Assembly (NCBI GenBank): GCA_032622095.1
Contig: CP136062.1
Span: forward strand, 163,490,875-163,554,874
Direction of reading: 5' to 3'
Source: Siphonodentalium dalli
Lineage: Eukaryota; Mollusca; Scaphopoda; Gadilida; Siphonodentaliidae
DNA: 64,000 nucleotides
Shown here in pieces: positions 35,990-47,299 of the stretch. The position numbers were made by a program, and so were the translations under genes. Numbering within the stretch: position 1 is the first letter of the stretch; each line of letters starts with the position of its first letter. The notes under the pieces were generated by a model. The model saw only the letters and a list, made by a program, of their open reading frames with translations, was not told the DNA's origin and did no database searches.

Positions 35990-38400
35990 CTGACTATCCA
36001 CAATTGTTGCATATATTAAAACTGATATTCTCCATTCTAATATGAGATAACAAATTGTCCACAAGAGGAAGGGTATTTTGCCACTCAGAGTGGTGCACTT
36101 GTTGAAGAATTGAATTTCTGAAAATTATGAATGCAAAATAGTAGGGCTGAATGACTTTTCCTTTCTGGTTAGCTGATCATAAAAAAATCAGTAACTCTTA
36201 TTATTTCACCTCTAGTAAACAATGTTGCTTGTCCGTGTTGTAATTAGGAGAATCATTTTTAAAAGTAAGCGTTAAAGAATATTATGGACTTGATCGGGTG
36301 CATGAAATTGATAAGTTAGTTCTCAGGGGCTGAGACAACTTGGAAAATATAGCATTCTACTATCATCGCCATCTAACATCTCGATTCGGGACGCAACTGT
36401 GATAATCTACACAAATGATTTCACTATCGAGAGTCATTGCATTTGATTAGTATATAAGAATGACGGTGTATACTTACTCTTCATCGTCTTCATGATCCGG
36501 ACATTTCTGCTGAAAGGTTCCTTCTTCGTTTGTTTAGAAATCCCGGTCAAATTCATTGTTGGTGCCAGTTGTTTATGCACAGTTTCTTTGAGCATATTTC
36601 GTATTACTTCTTTGATTGTATTGCCACCTATGTGTCGATATCGCTGGATCTGGAATTGTATTGAACATTTAGTATTTAGTAATGGGTCAATAAGAACAAT
36701 AAAGAGTCAAGCGAGAGCTGGGACATAGCCCAGTTAACGACTATACCACTTGGTTTGGTTTGTTAGGGTTTATCGTCGTTCTAGCCACTAGGCAACACAC
36801 GACGTTGTCAATTTTACTGAAGGAGGAAAGACCATGCAGAGCAGAGGGGGTCGGAAAAAAATTTCAGGCACGTATGGCATTTTTTCCCTTTCGATCATTT
36901 TTTGTACCTCCAAATATTTTTCCGTTTTCGGCAGTTTTTTTCTGACCATTTTTTGACACCCACCCCCCACCTAAAACAGAGATTTGCGGGGGAAATTCAC
37001 TGTAAACAGCTGTATATGAATTTCTGTGCATAGTATTTATCATGGATGTTAACATGGACATGTAAATAAGAATGAGTCATTTTGAGGTCATTCGGCCAAA
37101 AAAACTTGGCTGCCAGCGGCCATCTTGGATTTCAAAATTTGCAACAAAATACAACACGATAACTGCCTGCAGTCAGTTTACCAGTTAGAATTACATTATT
37201 TCTCTCATTCAAAGTGGTTTTGAAGCCCAACTCATTGCCAAAACACTAAAAAACAAGCAGGAATTTTTTTTTTAGTTGCGGAAAAAATTGCTTCTTGGTG
37301 GCTTTGACCACCCACCCACCCCGGCATACATGCCCGGAATTTTTTTTTCACCCCCCCCCCCCCCTGTGCAGAGGCTTAATTTCACTGAGAAATCGTCCCA
37401 CTGAGTGTAGAAATCACCGACACCCGGAAAGCAACTGACAAACTTGCCCATATACACGATTCCGGTCACCCTCCCTATGGCGGGGTTCAAACCAGCTTCG
37501 CCAGTGCTGGACGGCCTGGGACAGTGTAATTCACCAGGTACTCTACTGTCTGGATCACCGGGGGCGCCCACGACTATACCACCAATGCTTCATATTGCCC
37601 AGTGTAGCATACCACATGTATGTATATTACCTTCACCTACATATAGGGTTAACATGTGCAACATAAGTTTAGAGATTGGGCAATACTATATATTTGTAGG
37701 GATGGAGGATTTTTAAAATTTTCTAAAGCCAAGAAGTGTGTATCATTTCCACTTAAACTGGGTTGAGCACAACATAATCCAATGATTCATGCCCAAGTTA
37801 TTTGCTGATATGTTCATAGGGATACAAAATTAAGAAATTCCCAAGTCAAACAAGAGCTTCAAAAAAGATTTAAGCCAAACAAGGTCCATAACTCTGGTAA
37901 AAATGAACGGACAAAAACCTATGGTATACTTGTTCTATCTACATGCCAAAGGACAAAAAATTGTAAACACCCAAGTTAAAAGGGGATATGTTCAGTAGGA
38001 CTGACGGAGCCCTCAACTATATGCCCCAATCCTCCTGTGGGGGTGGGGGGCATAATAACTCAATCAGACCATAAAATGAAAACAAAATAATTGAACCACA
38101 TTTTTTAATGTGCATGGTGGAAAATCTTCATACCACATTACATCCCAATGTGATATTCAAGCCCATGGCTGAAATATAAGCGCGAATGGACAAAAATCAA
38201 CATTTTCATAGTGCAGGTATAACGTAACATTGCAAATTTCAGTGTAACAAGAAATGTACCAGTAAAGTTTAAAAAAACATGACGTTATGTACACGCAAGC
38301 CATGTAAATGTCATGTTAACCCTTTGATGATTAGATACTTATCTGATTGTTCACTTTATTTCAATGGTCAGATCAGAAAATAAATTCCATCATTACTTTA
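35990..38400. other. No supported gene; scattered repeat pieces
   Basis: Contains a reversed 'CATCTTGGAT' AAGATGGC-type unit at 37070-37135, a 14-base C run at 37351-37364, and TTTTCC/GGAAAA low complexity at 36840-36960. A GGGTTCAAACC word at 37483 resembles a tRNA T-loop but has no tRNA fold around it. Confidence 0.4.
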
Positions 38401-38435
38401 TGAGCATAGACACAGTTTTCTCGGTCCACACAGAT

Positions 38436-38640
38436 TGGGATATCGGTTGATGCCGTTTGGACTGAGTCCTCTCCCATTACACTTCTATAACCAACTTTAC
38501 GCCAAAAATCGTGGGCCTTTCCCCAAGCATGATGATATCAAACATGCATATATCAACAGTCTGTTGAATGTCAAAGCAACAAGATTTAAAAGAAAACAAA
38601 GGACTAATTTTATGAAGAAAAACAATCGTATGTCCATGAG
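38436..38640 (+). pseudogene. Possible retroelement RT fragment
   Basis: A frame begins GYRLMPFGLSPLP, which recalls the (M/L)PFGL(S/N).AP motif of Gypsy or DIRS-type reverse transcriptases. The following residues, ending MSMRRY, match nothing I recognise, and the frame enters the adjacent MITE. Weak evidence: a single short motif. Confidence 0.25.
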
Positions 38641-38646
38641 AAGATA

Positions 38647-39105
38647 TGTGACCCGCCATATCAAATCCAGTCGTAAGTCGGGTTTTTTTTTACCCTGTGC
38701 CAATGCATTCTCTTATATATGCGAGTCGACCATAGGTCGCCTCGCATATATAAGAGAATGCATTGGCCTAACAATTTTTTACAATTTTAATAATTTTTTC
38801 TTGTATTCTTTAACAATTTTATAATTTCACCCATACAGAGCCCCAGACAAACATGAGCAGACGACACTCCTCTATATGCTTCTATATATGTGTGGGGCTC
38901 CCTGCAGGGTAATGGATGTTTTTTATTTTATGTCCTAAAAATTGTAAGAAACATTTATTTTTAAAAAATGATAAAAAATTGTTAGGCCAATGCATTCTCT
39001 TATATATGCGAGGCGACCTATGGTCGACTCGCATATATAAGAGAATGCATTGGCACAGGGTTAAAACATCCCGACTTACGACTGGATTTGATATGGCGGG
39101 TCACA
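38647..39105. mobile_element. TA-flanked MITE (TGTGACCCGCCATATC ends) carrying hairpin pair, copy 1
   Basis: 459 bases with ends TGTGACCCGCCATATCAAAT... and the exact inverse, flanked by TA on each side, as expected for Tc1/mariner-type targets. The inverted repeats extend about 37 bases (to CGTAAGTCGGG). Inside are the two 69-bp palindromes at 38699-38767 and 38986-39054, joined by CCTAACAATTTTT / AAAAATTGTTAGG. No transposase. Apparent frames reading QCILLYMR are palindrome translation. Confidence 0.8.
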
Positions 39106-39173
39106 TATGATCGGTCACTTGTTGTGACCGACTCTCTGACTATCGTCACGCGTTTTCGTCTCGATGTGTTGAT

Positions 39174-39470
39174 TTGTTTGTCGATACCAAACATGAGAAA
39201 GCATACAGACAGTCGGCTGTTTTGGATGTTGTGCGAACAGTATCATGTGAACAGAATCGTAAACACTTCGACGATGCTATCAGCATGCATGATGAGATGA
39301 CGGCTGATCCATGTGCATTATATCCATACTTCCAAATAGACTCAGTTTGCGTATTTAGGCAATGAAACTTGATGCATGGCGGATGGGCTGTCAGACCATT
39401 GGATGACATGCTGCTCGCATACGTCGATATATATTTGCTGAGACGACTACCAGTCGACAAATTAACAAGA
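39174..39470 (+). pseudogene. EXD1/RNase D-like 3'-5' exonuclease remnant
   Basis: A frame has ISMHDEMTADPCALYPYFQI then DSVCVFRQ, resembling the 'K.IHD...D..ALY.QF.I....VFDTQ' segment of DEDDy 3'-5' exonucleases related to EXD1. After one stop, HGGWAVRPLDDMLLAYVDIY then LL resembles the 'W..RPL...ML.YA..DV..L' C-terminal motif (third exo motif). The linking part is missing and the first motif (DxE) is not seen. Invertebrate genomes hold many EXD1-like copies. It lies directly after the TA-flanked MITE. Identification by motif pattern only. Confidence 0.35.
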
Positions 39471-39726
39471 ACCCATTTAAGTATATGTGTATATAGTTAT
39501 AACTATAATGTCGAAAACTCGTGTATGTAGGTAGGACGAAACATATTTGCTCGTTTGGTGCAGCATATATAGATATACATATATAAGTTAGTATAAGAGA
39601 TGGAATTTACGAAAACAGGTTGATTAAAGTTGTGGCATTTCAAATTGTTATACACAAGATTATAATGCAGATACATTTGCCTCTGTGGTTCTTTATTCGT
39701 TTCACCAGGCTGGGCAGGTGTAATGG

Positions 39727-41143
39727 CACTGGGGAGGATCTATTCCTTGACATGTGGTAGTATGCCAATATATAATATTACAACATATATTACTCACCTT
39801 CTTTGCCACGTCCATCCCGTATATATTCGTCCAATATTTGAGTTTAAAACATTACTAAAATGCGTGTTTATTACCCACGCATGTCATCTCTGTCGCACAA
39901 TGAGCAAACTGTGATAGAACACCGGAATATTTGCTCGCTAAGCACGTAAATATTGCTCGGGAGAGCGCCCAGTAATATAAATAAATTACTCGATATTTTG
40001 CGTTTTTTGGGGGGGGAAATTCGTAACTTCAACGGCGTATTACCGACTTAATACTGAATACTGTATATTGTAACTTTGAATGCCTGTTCCTCAATACATT
40101 CCTGAAGTCAATGCAACATGAAAATATCATTAATAACATACCAAATCGAAGAAAACGCCCATAAAATAGGTCTACATGTGTATTCCGGTGGTTTACTGAG
40201 TCATTCCGGTGCTTTGTGAGTTGAATAATCGTTATTCCGGTGCTGAAATCCTACTAAAACTACCTCGTATAAAGCCACATTGGTGATTATTTGTTCAGAA
40301 ATTATAATACAAGCCATGTCGGGATACAAATGAAGTAGCTCACCCGTTCTGTAGGTAATATAAAGTCAATTATTTTTGACAATACGATTATGCTCACAAA
40401 ATAGTCAACTTAATAAACAATATCTAATATATTACATACTATGTGTGAACACTGGTGCAACAGTTTCTGTTGGGGATATAACAAGGATAATGACCTATTA
40501 ATTGCCATAAACCAACCAACTATGTCACATTCCGATTGGCCACAATTACAGTTACACAATAAAAATACGTTCGACAATCATTTACTGAACAAGAATTGAG
40601 CGTTTGTTATCAGTTATATCCAATAGAACACATGGAAATAATTATAGATTACATAGTTCATTCATATACTCCCCATTGCGTTTGCTACCCCTGAAATACG
40701 TGATTAAACGAACAAAGTATGCCTTTATGGACGTATATGCGACGCAAAATAACATATTAAGTTTATTACCCCCTAACCAACGCATAATATTTAGTATTTA
40801 TTCGTTTTTTGCTTGTTATAGCAGAATACATGATCCTGGGGAGAACACTTGACTATTGGGAGAGCACTGAGCACTCTGTAAAGTATCGGAATATAATTAT
40901 AAAATGTCGATTTACGGGAATTCCTATGGGATTTCTTACATTTTCTCACATATCAATGTGAACATCAATATAAATAATCCATTGGTTAAAAGAAACCTGC
41001 GATATACTTACATAATCTGTAATTATTCTTCACTTTTGTGCGGCGAAAATAAAAAATCCCCAGTAAAGCACCGGAATGTCACGATAACAATTGCTCAAAA
41101 AATTGGTAGAGCACCACATTTCAAGGAATAGATCCTCCCAGTG
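39727..41143. mobile_element. 1.4-kb element with GGAGGATCTATTCCTTGA ends
   Basis: The arm at 39727-39757 (CACTGGGGAGGATCTATTCC...) is inverted at 41112-41143 with few mismatches. Inside, ATTCCGGTG / CACCGGAAT words recur about seven times (39920, 40190-40250, 41070). No transposase frame; frames inside lack motifs. Confidence 0.65.
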
Positions 41144-41339
41144 GGTAATGGGGCAGAGCGGTTTTGGTTACTTCCGTGGTGGAATTATTTCTGTATTTAA
41201 TTTACCCTGCAAGATGATTCGGAATTAGACGTATAATATATGACATGTTTGATCACATATAGTTACCAGCGTGGAAATCATTACAATCGTTATAGTGAAC
41301 CATCTATCTTCATATATTTAATTGTTTAAAGGGGTACTT

Positions 41340-41666
41340 TACACTAAATTTATTGGACCATCTCATTTTATACTCAACAGAATATATGCAACAAATTAAT
41401 GAATTTGAACCATGGATTCGTGCAAAATACACGCATATATTCTATGATTGATGCAAACAACATGTTAATTATAATGAAAATTAATAAATGGCTGGAGTCA
41501 TAAATTCATTTTAATTTTAATTAACAGGTTGTTTGCATCGTTCATAGAACACATGAATGTATTTTTCATTAATCCATGGATCAAATTCACTCATTTGCTA
41601 CATATATTATGTTGAGTATAAAAGGAGATGGTCTCACAATGGCCGGATTTAGTGTACAGTACCCCT
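41340..41666. mobile_element. 327-bp TTAA-flanked foldback MITE (AGGGGTACTKTACAC ends)
   Basis: TTAA at 41336-41339 and 41667-41670. The ends AGGGGTACTTTACACTAAAT and ATTTAGTGTACAGTACCCCT match inverted, and the similarity runs nearly to the centre (GTTTGCATC, CATGGAT.). Non-coding. Ends starting AGG with TTAA would fit Kolobok-type elements. Confidence 0.8.
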
Positions 41667-41799
41667 TTAAGAACGTTGAGGTCCCGCAATGAGTGAAAGA
41701 GCATGTCTTAATTTAACGAAAACATAAAATTGTTTAGTTGTAGAAGTTTGCATTATGAGCACACGCCCGTGTGTTTATATAATATTATAGACCATTATA

Positions 41800-43668
41800 T
41801 GTGACCCGCCATATCAAATCCAGTCGTAAGGGTCTATTCTCATTGCACACGCGCGTGCGATTAATCGCAGCGTTTTTTAAGGTCGAGCGGCTCTATATGT
41901 GTGGTCGATTGCATTCCTTCATCCCACTGCTAAGAGTTCCCCAAATAGGGGTGGGGGTCTGACGAACACATTCATACACAGGGCTAGGGTAGGTTGGAGG
42001 ATGATAAATACCTTTGGTTGGGGTGACCACATATATATATGCTGACACATTAACTTTAATTTTCCTCAGTTAGATTTACTCAGGTATAAGTTGAGTATAA
42101 CGAGCCATGCCATCAAAATGACATAAGTTTGGAGGACACAATTTATATCCAGCTGATTATAATTAGAAATAGAGGGTTCAATTCCATGTATAGTTGGGCA
42201 TAAATATGCATATTTTATTCCAGCTTGAAACGTATATAACACTGTACAGTACGATCATAACCCAGATTACAGGAGTTTTATGTATATAATTGTTATTATT
42301 ACTCAAGATTATCAAAAGTGTACGATTCAAGTGGTTGAATTATATCTTTCAAAATTTTACTTTATAGTTAACTAGGTCTGACAAAAATCGTCTTTCTGAA
42401 TAAAGCTCATTTAAAACAGTTGTACTCAAACATATGATATCCAGTAAAAATTATGGGGAAAGAGGGGATGAGACCCCAATTTGTTGGAGGAAAAACAAAT
42501 ATATTTGCATGTAGGGAGGATGGTAGACCCATGGTTGGGAGGGATTTTTATGTTCAACCCTGTGTATGAACGTTTTTTTTTTCAGACCCCCATCCCCATC
42601 ATCGAGTGCTCATTTGTATAGCCGCTGGCAAAAGTGACAACGCGGTACTATAATTGACGAACCACCATTCAAATATAATAAGTGATGGGACTCAGAATTC
42701 GACCTTAAGAGTCACACACGCATCGTTTCAGGTCTCAGTCTGTCGACAGGATGCTGTTCGCATGAGCGATTGATTTCAATTTGATCGTCATCGGCAGCTT
42801 ATCATCAGTGATCGCACATGTTAAACGGCACATTACTATCAATGTATATATTCACAATCTTGGGTACAGTTTTGCGCGAGACTGACAGATAATATAATTC
42901 GATTGAATTCTACAAAATTCACCACTGATGCTAGCTATACGTTGGAAACTTCTTTCCAAGCCATTTCCTTTCCGTACTTCATTTATTATTTTATCGCCCA
43001 ACAGTTATGAGAATGACTGTATATACCCGGAAAGTATATGAGACCGAGTGAACCATGCCATTCTCTGTAACGGCTATCTCGATGACGAGGTTGATTGCAT
43101 AAGATGATTGGTCACGAATAGGACGTGGTTGTTTGAGGAAGGTCATTGATCACGAATCGCTCTGCGTTATGTTAACACGCACCTTAAAAAACGCTGCGAT
43201 AAATCGCACGCGCGTGTACAATGAGAATAGACCCTAAGTCGGGATTTTGTTTACCCTGTGCCAATGCATTCTCTTATATATGCGAGTCGACCATAGGTCG
43301 CCTCGCATATATAAGAGAATGCATTGACCTAACAATTTTTTACAATTTTAATAACTTTTTTCTTGTATTCTTTAGCAATTTTATAATTTCACCCACACAG
43401 AGCCCCAGACAAACAAGAGCAGACGACACTCTTCTATGTGCTTCTATATATGTGTGGGGCTCCCTGCAGGGTAATGGATGTTTTTTATTTTATGTCCTAA
43501 AAATTGTAAGCAACATTTATTTAAAAAAAATGATAAAACATTGTTAGGCCAATGCATTCTCTTATATATGCGAGGCGACCTATGGTCGACTCGCATATAT
43601 AAGAGAATGCATTGGCACAGGGTAAAACAAATCCCGACTTACGACTGGATTTGATATGGCGGGTCACA
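41800..43668. mobile_element. TA-flanked MITE (TGTGACCCGCC ends) carrying hairpin pair, copy 2, split by a nested element
   Basis: Same family as 38647-39105: TA-TGTGACCCGCCATATC at the left and the inverse plus TA at the right. Its left arm is interrupted after CAGTCGTAA by the 1405-bp element at 41830-43234 and resumes as TAAGTCGGG. The palindromes lie at 43260-43328 and 43548-43616. One palindrome base differs near 43326 (CATTGACC instead of CATTGGCC). Confidence 0.85.
41830..43234. mobile_element. 1405-bp Harbinger-like element nested in the TA-flanked MITE
   Basis: Long inverted ends of about 55 bases start GGGTCTATTCTCATTG and run through CACGCGCGTGCGATT and CGCAGCGTTTTTTAAGGT with few mismatches. 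Both sides carry TAA (41827-41829 and 43235-43237). The intact relative at 38671-38680 has a single TAA there, so it is a true 3-base target duplication. GGG ends with a TWA-type 3-base target fit PIF/Harbinger. No transposase frame inside. A further inverted pair (GGGGGTCTGA...TTCATACACAGGG) at about 41948-41979 and 42561-42594 marks an internal structure. Confidence 0.85.
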
Positions 43669-43701
43669 TATTTGTTCAATTGTTTCTTGTAAACACCACC
43701 A

Positions 43702-44060
43702 GGGTGGTAATCACCAATCGAGACTATTTTATAAACCAGGTAGTTTATTTGGTAGTTGTGAAAGCAAAGGTATCTTCGCTTTAGCGCCAACGAGACACGC
43801 TGTCGATGATGTGATTGATCCAATCTATCAGATTTGTCACTTGTCAATGGACACCGTCTCACGACTAATTCGTGAACACTCACCGGCCACAATCAGCATG
43901 TATAGCGGTATAATTTTGGGGTATAATTGTATGGAGACTTATGCTGGCGTTTATACATCTGCAGAATGAGTTTCGATGACATTATTGAGGTTTTTGAATT
44001 AGCACAGCGTGAAAACGAAGAGCCAAGAAGACAACGTCTCAGAAGAATTTTCAAGTAAGG
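43702..44060 (+). pseudogene. Harbinger terminus with first transposase exon, copy A
   Basis: Starts with the element end GGGTGGTAATCACCAA. A reading frame from 43976 gives MSFDDIIEVFELAQRENEEP then RRQRLRRIF, typical of the Arg-rich N-terminus of Harbinger (HARBI1-like) transposases. A GTAAGG after TTCAA at 44055 would serve as a 5' splice site. No DDE catalytic exon follows, so the element is truncated. The same segment lies reversed at 62863-63215, where it abuts the Myb-like partner. Confidence 0.65.
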
Positions 44061-44189
44061 GACAGATCAAACCCACTTGAACCCAATATTTTCTTCTAAC
44101 TATAAATTCTATGTCTATGGAGTTATCATTTTTAATTTCCATTCTTTATTCTAAAAGTTGTGTATTTATGTCAAACAAATGATGTTGTA

Positions 44190-44386
44190 GAATGACCGCC
44201 CCCAATACATTCTTTCCACACACCCCGATCCAAAATGAACGCCTCTGAATGGGTTCAAATAGGACGCCATTTTCATGTAGGCCTTGACCGATATAGGTCA
44301 AACAAGGGCGGCGGCCATTTTGGATCGGGTGGTGTGTGTATGGGGTGAATTTTAGAGTGGTTTGGGCGACCCTAGCTACAACACAC
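44190..44386. mobile_element. ~200-bp foldback element
   Basis: Left CACACACCCCGATCCAAAAT pairs with ATTTTGGATCGGGTGGTGTG on the right. The outer arms (GTTGTAG.. / ..CTACAAC) pair more loosely. 'GGCGGCCATTTTGGA' lies in the right arm. Non-coding. Confidence 0.7.
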
Positions 44387-44620
44387 TTTGTTTGAATTAA
44401 TCGGTCAAGGGCCGAAAAATGGCTGTGGCCATGGAGTATTTTTAGAACATATGAAGTGGGTATATCAAAATCTTGAAGCTCGAATGAGCCATGTCCGTTT
44501 TAAAACAAATTAGTTTAAATAGCATGAATGTAGTTTTACCTGTAGGGTGTTATTCCATGAGAACGGAGTTTGTATCACTTACTTCTAAAATTAAAAGCTT
44601 ATAATTTTTTACCAATTTAA

Positions 44621-44933
44621 AGGTACTCAACCCGATCAGACGCTCCTAAATTACTATTTCTTTGACTTCGGGTGTAAAAAATATTTGATTCGAGTCAAGG
44701 AACCCACCCATCAAAGCTCAGAGTGATAACACTTGGATATCCATCTTTATCCGCACCTCGTCCGTTCGACCACGTACTTCTGGTCCACAAACAATAGAAA
44801 TAGCAAACTTCAAACATCGATATCTAATCACTCTGAGCTTTGATGGGTGGGTTCCTCGACTCGAATCAAATATTTGTTAGCCCCAAAGCCAAAGAAATAG
44901 TAATTTATGAGCGTCTGATCGGATTGAGTACCT
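44621..44933. mobile_element. 313-bp TTAA-flanked MITE (AGGTACTCAA ends), copy 1
   Basis: TTAA at 44617-44620 and 44934-44937. The element folds nearly completely: AGGTACTCAACCCGATCAGA with its inverse, then AAATTACTATTTCTTTG, then AATATTTGATTCGAGTC and CCACCCATCAAAGCTCAGAG. A second, longer copy is at 60052-60496. Non-coding. Confidence 0.85.
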
Positions 44934-44939
44934 TTAATC

Positions 44940-45300
44940 TTAATGTGTCTAACTGAAGTGCAATTGTGTGGTACTAAAATTAGATCAGAAATATACATTA
45001 CCCCATACTATTAGTTTTATTTATGGCTTATTGTTTCAACCACTATATGGTATATCGTAGTGTCACAACACATTCAGTTTCGATGGCACATGGGGATCAC
45101 CAAAATGTTATCTTCATTATGACATAACGCATGGGGAGGCGCCGGATTGCCCGACTCATGGGTTACCAACCCCTTCAAGAGAGGGGCGGGGGAGCTATAC
45201 AGGATTAGCCATTGCAGATTGCAACCCTCCCCGACGGGGGGCTTTAACTACCTCCAACCCCGATACCCCAAAACCCATCTGGTACCACCCTTGACATATA
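44940..45300. other. No supported gene
   Basis: A short frame at 45147-45329 is Pro/Arg-biased from a GC-rich patch, with no motif. Confidence 0.35.
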
Positions 45301-45302
45301 AT

Positions 45303-46919
45303 TGTGTCACAACACTGTTGAATGCTTAGATATACACATCTCCCAACAAGATGTTACAGATGCTTTCGGAAAATTAAAATCAGGAAAATCTACAGGGTCA
45401 GACGATATCACGGCATTTCATCTAAAACTGTGCGATGATTATATTAAAGGCTGCCTACAGTTGTTATTCAACGCGATGTTGAAACATGGTCACCTTCCAC
45501 CAGATATGCTGAAAGTGACTCTGGTACCTGTACTGAAAAACAAAACAGGTAATATTTCCCACAAAGAAAACTATCGCCCAATTGCATTGTCATCTACAAT
45601 CTCAAAGGTGCTGGAAATGATTCTGCTCACCAAGTGTTCTGATTGTTTATATACAACAGCCAATCAGTTTTGTTTTAAGAAAGGCCATTCAAAAAACAGC
45701 TGGGGTAATAATGTAAGCGCTTAGAGCTACACCAGGGATTAAGCGCTATATAAATGATATGCATTATTATTATTATTCAACAGATGGATGTGTGTTTGCA
45801 TTAAAGGAGGTAATTCGACATTATATATACAAAGACACACCAGTTTCGTGTGTTTTCGATCTTGACGCTAGCTAGGCGTTTGATCGGGTAAACCACAAAA
45901 CGCTGCTGGAAATCCTGGATCAGAGATCTGTACCACCTGAACTCACCAGAATTCTTAATGATTGGTTTCATAACCAAACATATAACGTGCGCTGGGGACA
46001 ATGTTTCTCAACTGGCTTCAAACCTAATAGTGGCGTTAAACAAGGTAGTATATTGAGTCCCTATACTTATTCAATGTATATACAAACTCGATCAGCGAGA
46101 GACTGAATGCATGCGATGTCGGTTGTGTTGTTGGTGGGGAGACCATCAATCATTTATGTTATGCTGATTATGTGTGCCTTATTGCCCCCTCGTTAGAGGG
46201 ATTGAGACGTCTGTTGAGAATATGCGAAGAAGAAGCCTATAATATTGATTTGGCATACAATGCAAAGAAGACCCAGGGGATGGCCTTTATCCCAAAATCC
46301 CTACCCATTAGGACATTTCCGAAACTCTTTCTTCTAGGAAATTAAATTAAATTCGTTTCCACCTTCAAATATCTGGGACATATTCTCAACAGCGATCTTT
46401 CTGATGACAATGATATAATGCGCCAATACAGATCAATTTGTTCCCGGTCAAATATTCTGATCAGGAAATTCTACAAATGTTCTTCTCATGTTAAAATGTA
46501 CTTATTTCACATGTTTGTATCTCCTCTATACTGTGCTCACCTTTGGGTGAATTACACCAAACGTTGTTTTAATAAGTTAACAGTATGTTTTAATAATGCA
46601 TATAGGAAGTTAATGGGATATGAAAGAGCGTGCAGTGCCAGTGGAATGTTTGTGAATGACAGAATGTGTTCGATTTCAGTGTTAGTGCGCAAGGGTGTGT
46701 ATGGGTTCCGAGAGAGAACGTCTAATTCTACAAATAAGATACTATATGCCATTTATAATTCTGATTTGTTATTCAGCTCATACTTATTTCGTCATTGGAA
46801 TAATCTACTTTATATGTAATCTTTAATATAATCTCTATTATAATGTAACATATGTATGCTAAATTGTGATATAATATATGGGCGCTTTATGCCTGATTCA
46901 AAATAAATAATAATAATAA
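45303..46919 (+). pseudogene. 5'-truncated CR1/L2-type LINE, reverse transcriptase
   Basis: Encodes much of a non-LTR reverse transcriptase: FGKLKSGKSTGSDDITAFHL, ENYRPIALSSTISKVLE, then FDLDAS-stop-AFDRVNHKTLL, SGVKQGSILSP, LCYADYVCLI, FKYLGHILN and a long C-terminal region with FNNAYRKLMGYERACSASGM. The enzyme would copy element RNA at a nicked target site. Inactivating changes are visible: a TAG at 45873 inside the DASKAFD block, a frameshift after ILSP (about 46060), a stop in GN-stop-IKF, and the catalytic YADD box read as YADY (46160-46171). An 82-bp SINE piece splits the frame at 45693. The 3' end is an (AAT)n-type tail. The 5' endonuclease is absent. Confidence 0.85.
45693..45774 (+). 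mobile_element. SINE 3'-tail inserted in the LINE, TSD ATTCAA
   Basis: 82 bases with GTAAGCGCTTAG and TTAAGCGCTATATAAATG followed by (ATT)n, the common 3' tail of many metazoan SINEs. It is flanked by ATTCAA at 45687-45692 and 45775-45780. Without it, the RT reading passes from GHS directly to a CVFALKE segment. It is 5'-truncated: there is no tRNA- or 5S-like promoter. Confidence 0.8.
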
Positions 46920-46924
46920 CGAAT

Positions 46925-47100
46925 TGAATTTTGTTCTCATAATTCGATTTTCACAACTATAATTAATGGGGAATTTGTTGTTGTCACACCATAAGTCGCA
47001 CATTTGCCTGCTTTTTATCAAAATATTGGACTGAAATGACCATCAGTTGGATATTAGGGAGTGTCAGATTGGAAATTTCCATCAGGTGGAAAGGTTTAGA
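46925..47100. other. Spacer
   Basis: Short unique stretch between the LINE tail and the 47.1-kb inverted repeat. Confidence 0.4.
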
Positions 47101-47104
47101 TTAT

Positions 47105-47237
47105 TAGTCTGGCCGTCGGAGCTGAAATATAGGACCTACCCGGAAAAAATTCTTAACAAGCTAAATTTGGTATCGTTGGAAAGAGGAGACCTTCATGTAT
47201 AGCATATCCAAAATCCGCTAAAATCCGCTTTGGGGAA
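47105..47237 (+). repeat. Left inverted repeat bracketing the GCDTTS-family gene
   Basis: TAGTCTGGCCGTCGGAG, then ACCCGGAAAAAATTCTTAAC, AATTTGGTATCGTTGG and ATATCCAAAATCCGCTAAAA form an imperfect inverted match to 51669-51792. TAT directly precedes it (47102-47104) and follows the right copy. Confidence 0.6.
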
Positions 47238-47299
47238 ACTTTTCCACAGCACACTGAATAGGGGAGGTGTCTGACGTAATTTATGAAGGTAATAGTGAC

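Noticed and set aside
37483-37493. GGGTTCAAACC as a tRNA or SINE B box
   Set aside because: No A box at the right distance, and no cloverleaf can be drawn around it.
38327-38340. TTAACCCTTTGATG as another piggyBac-like end
   Set aside because: No matching inverted end with TTAA was found within the next kilobase.
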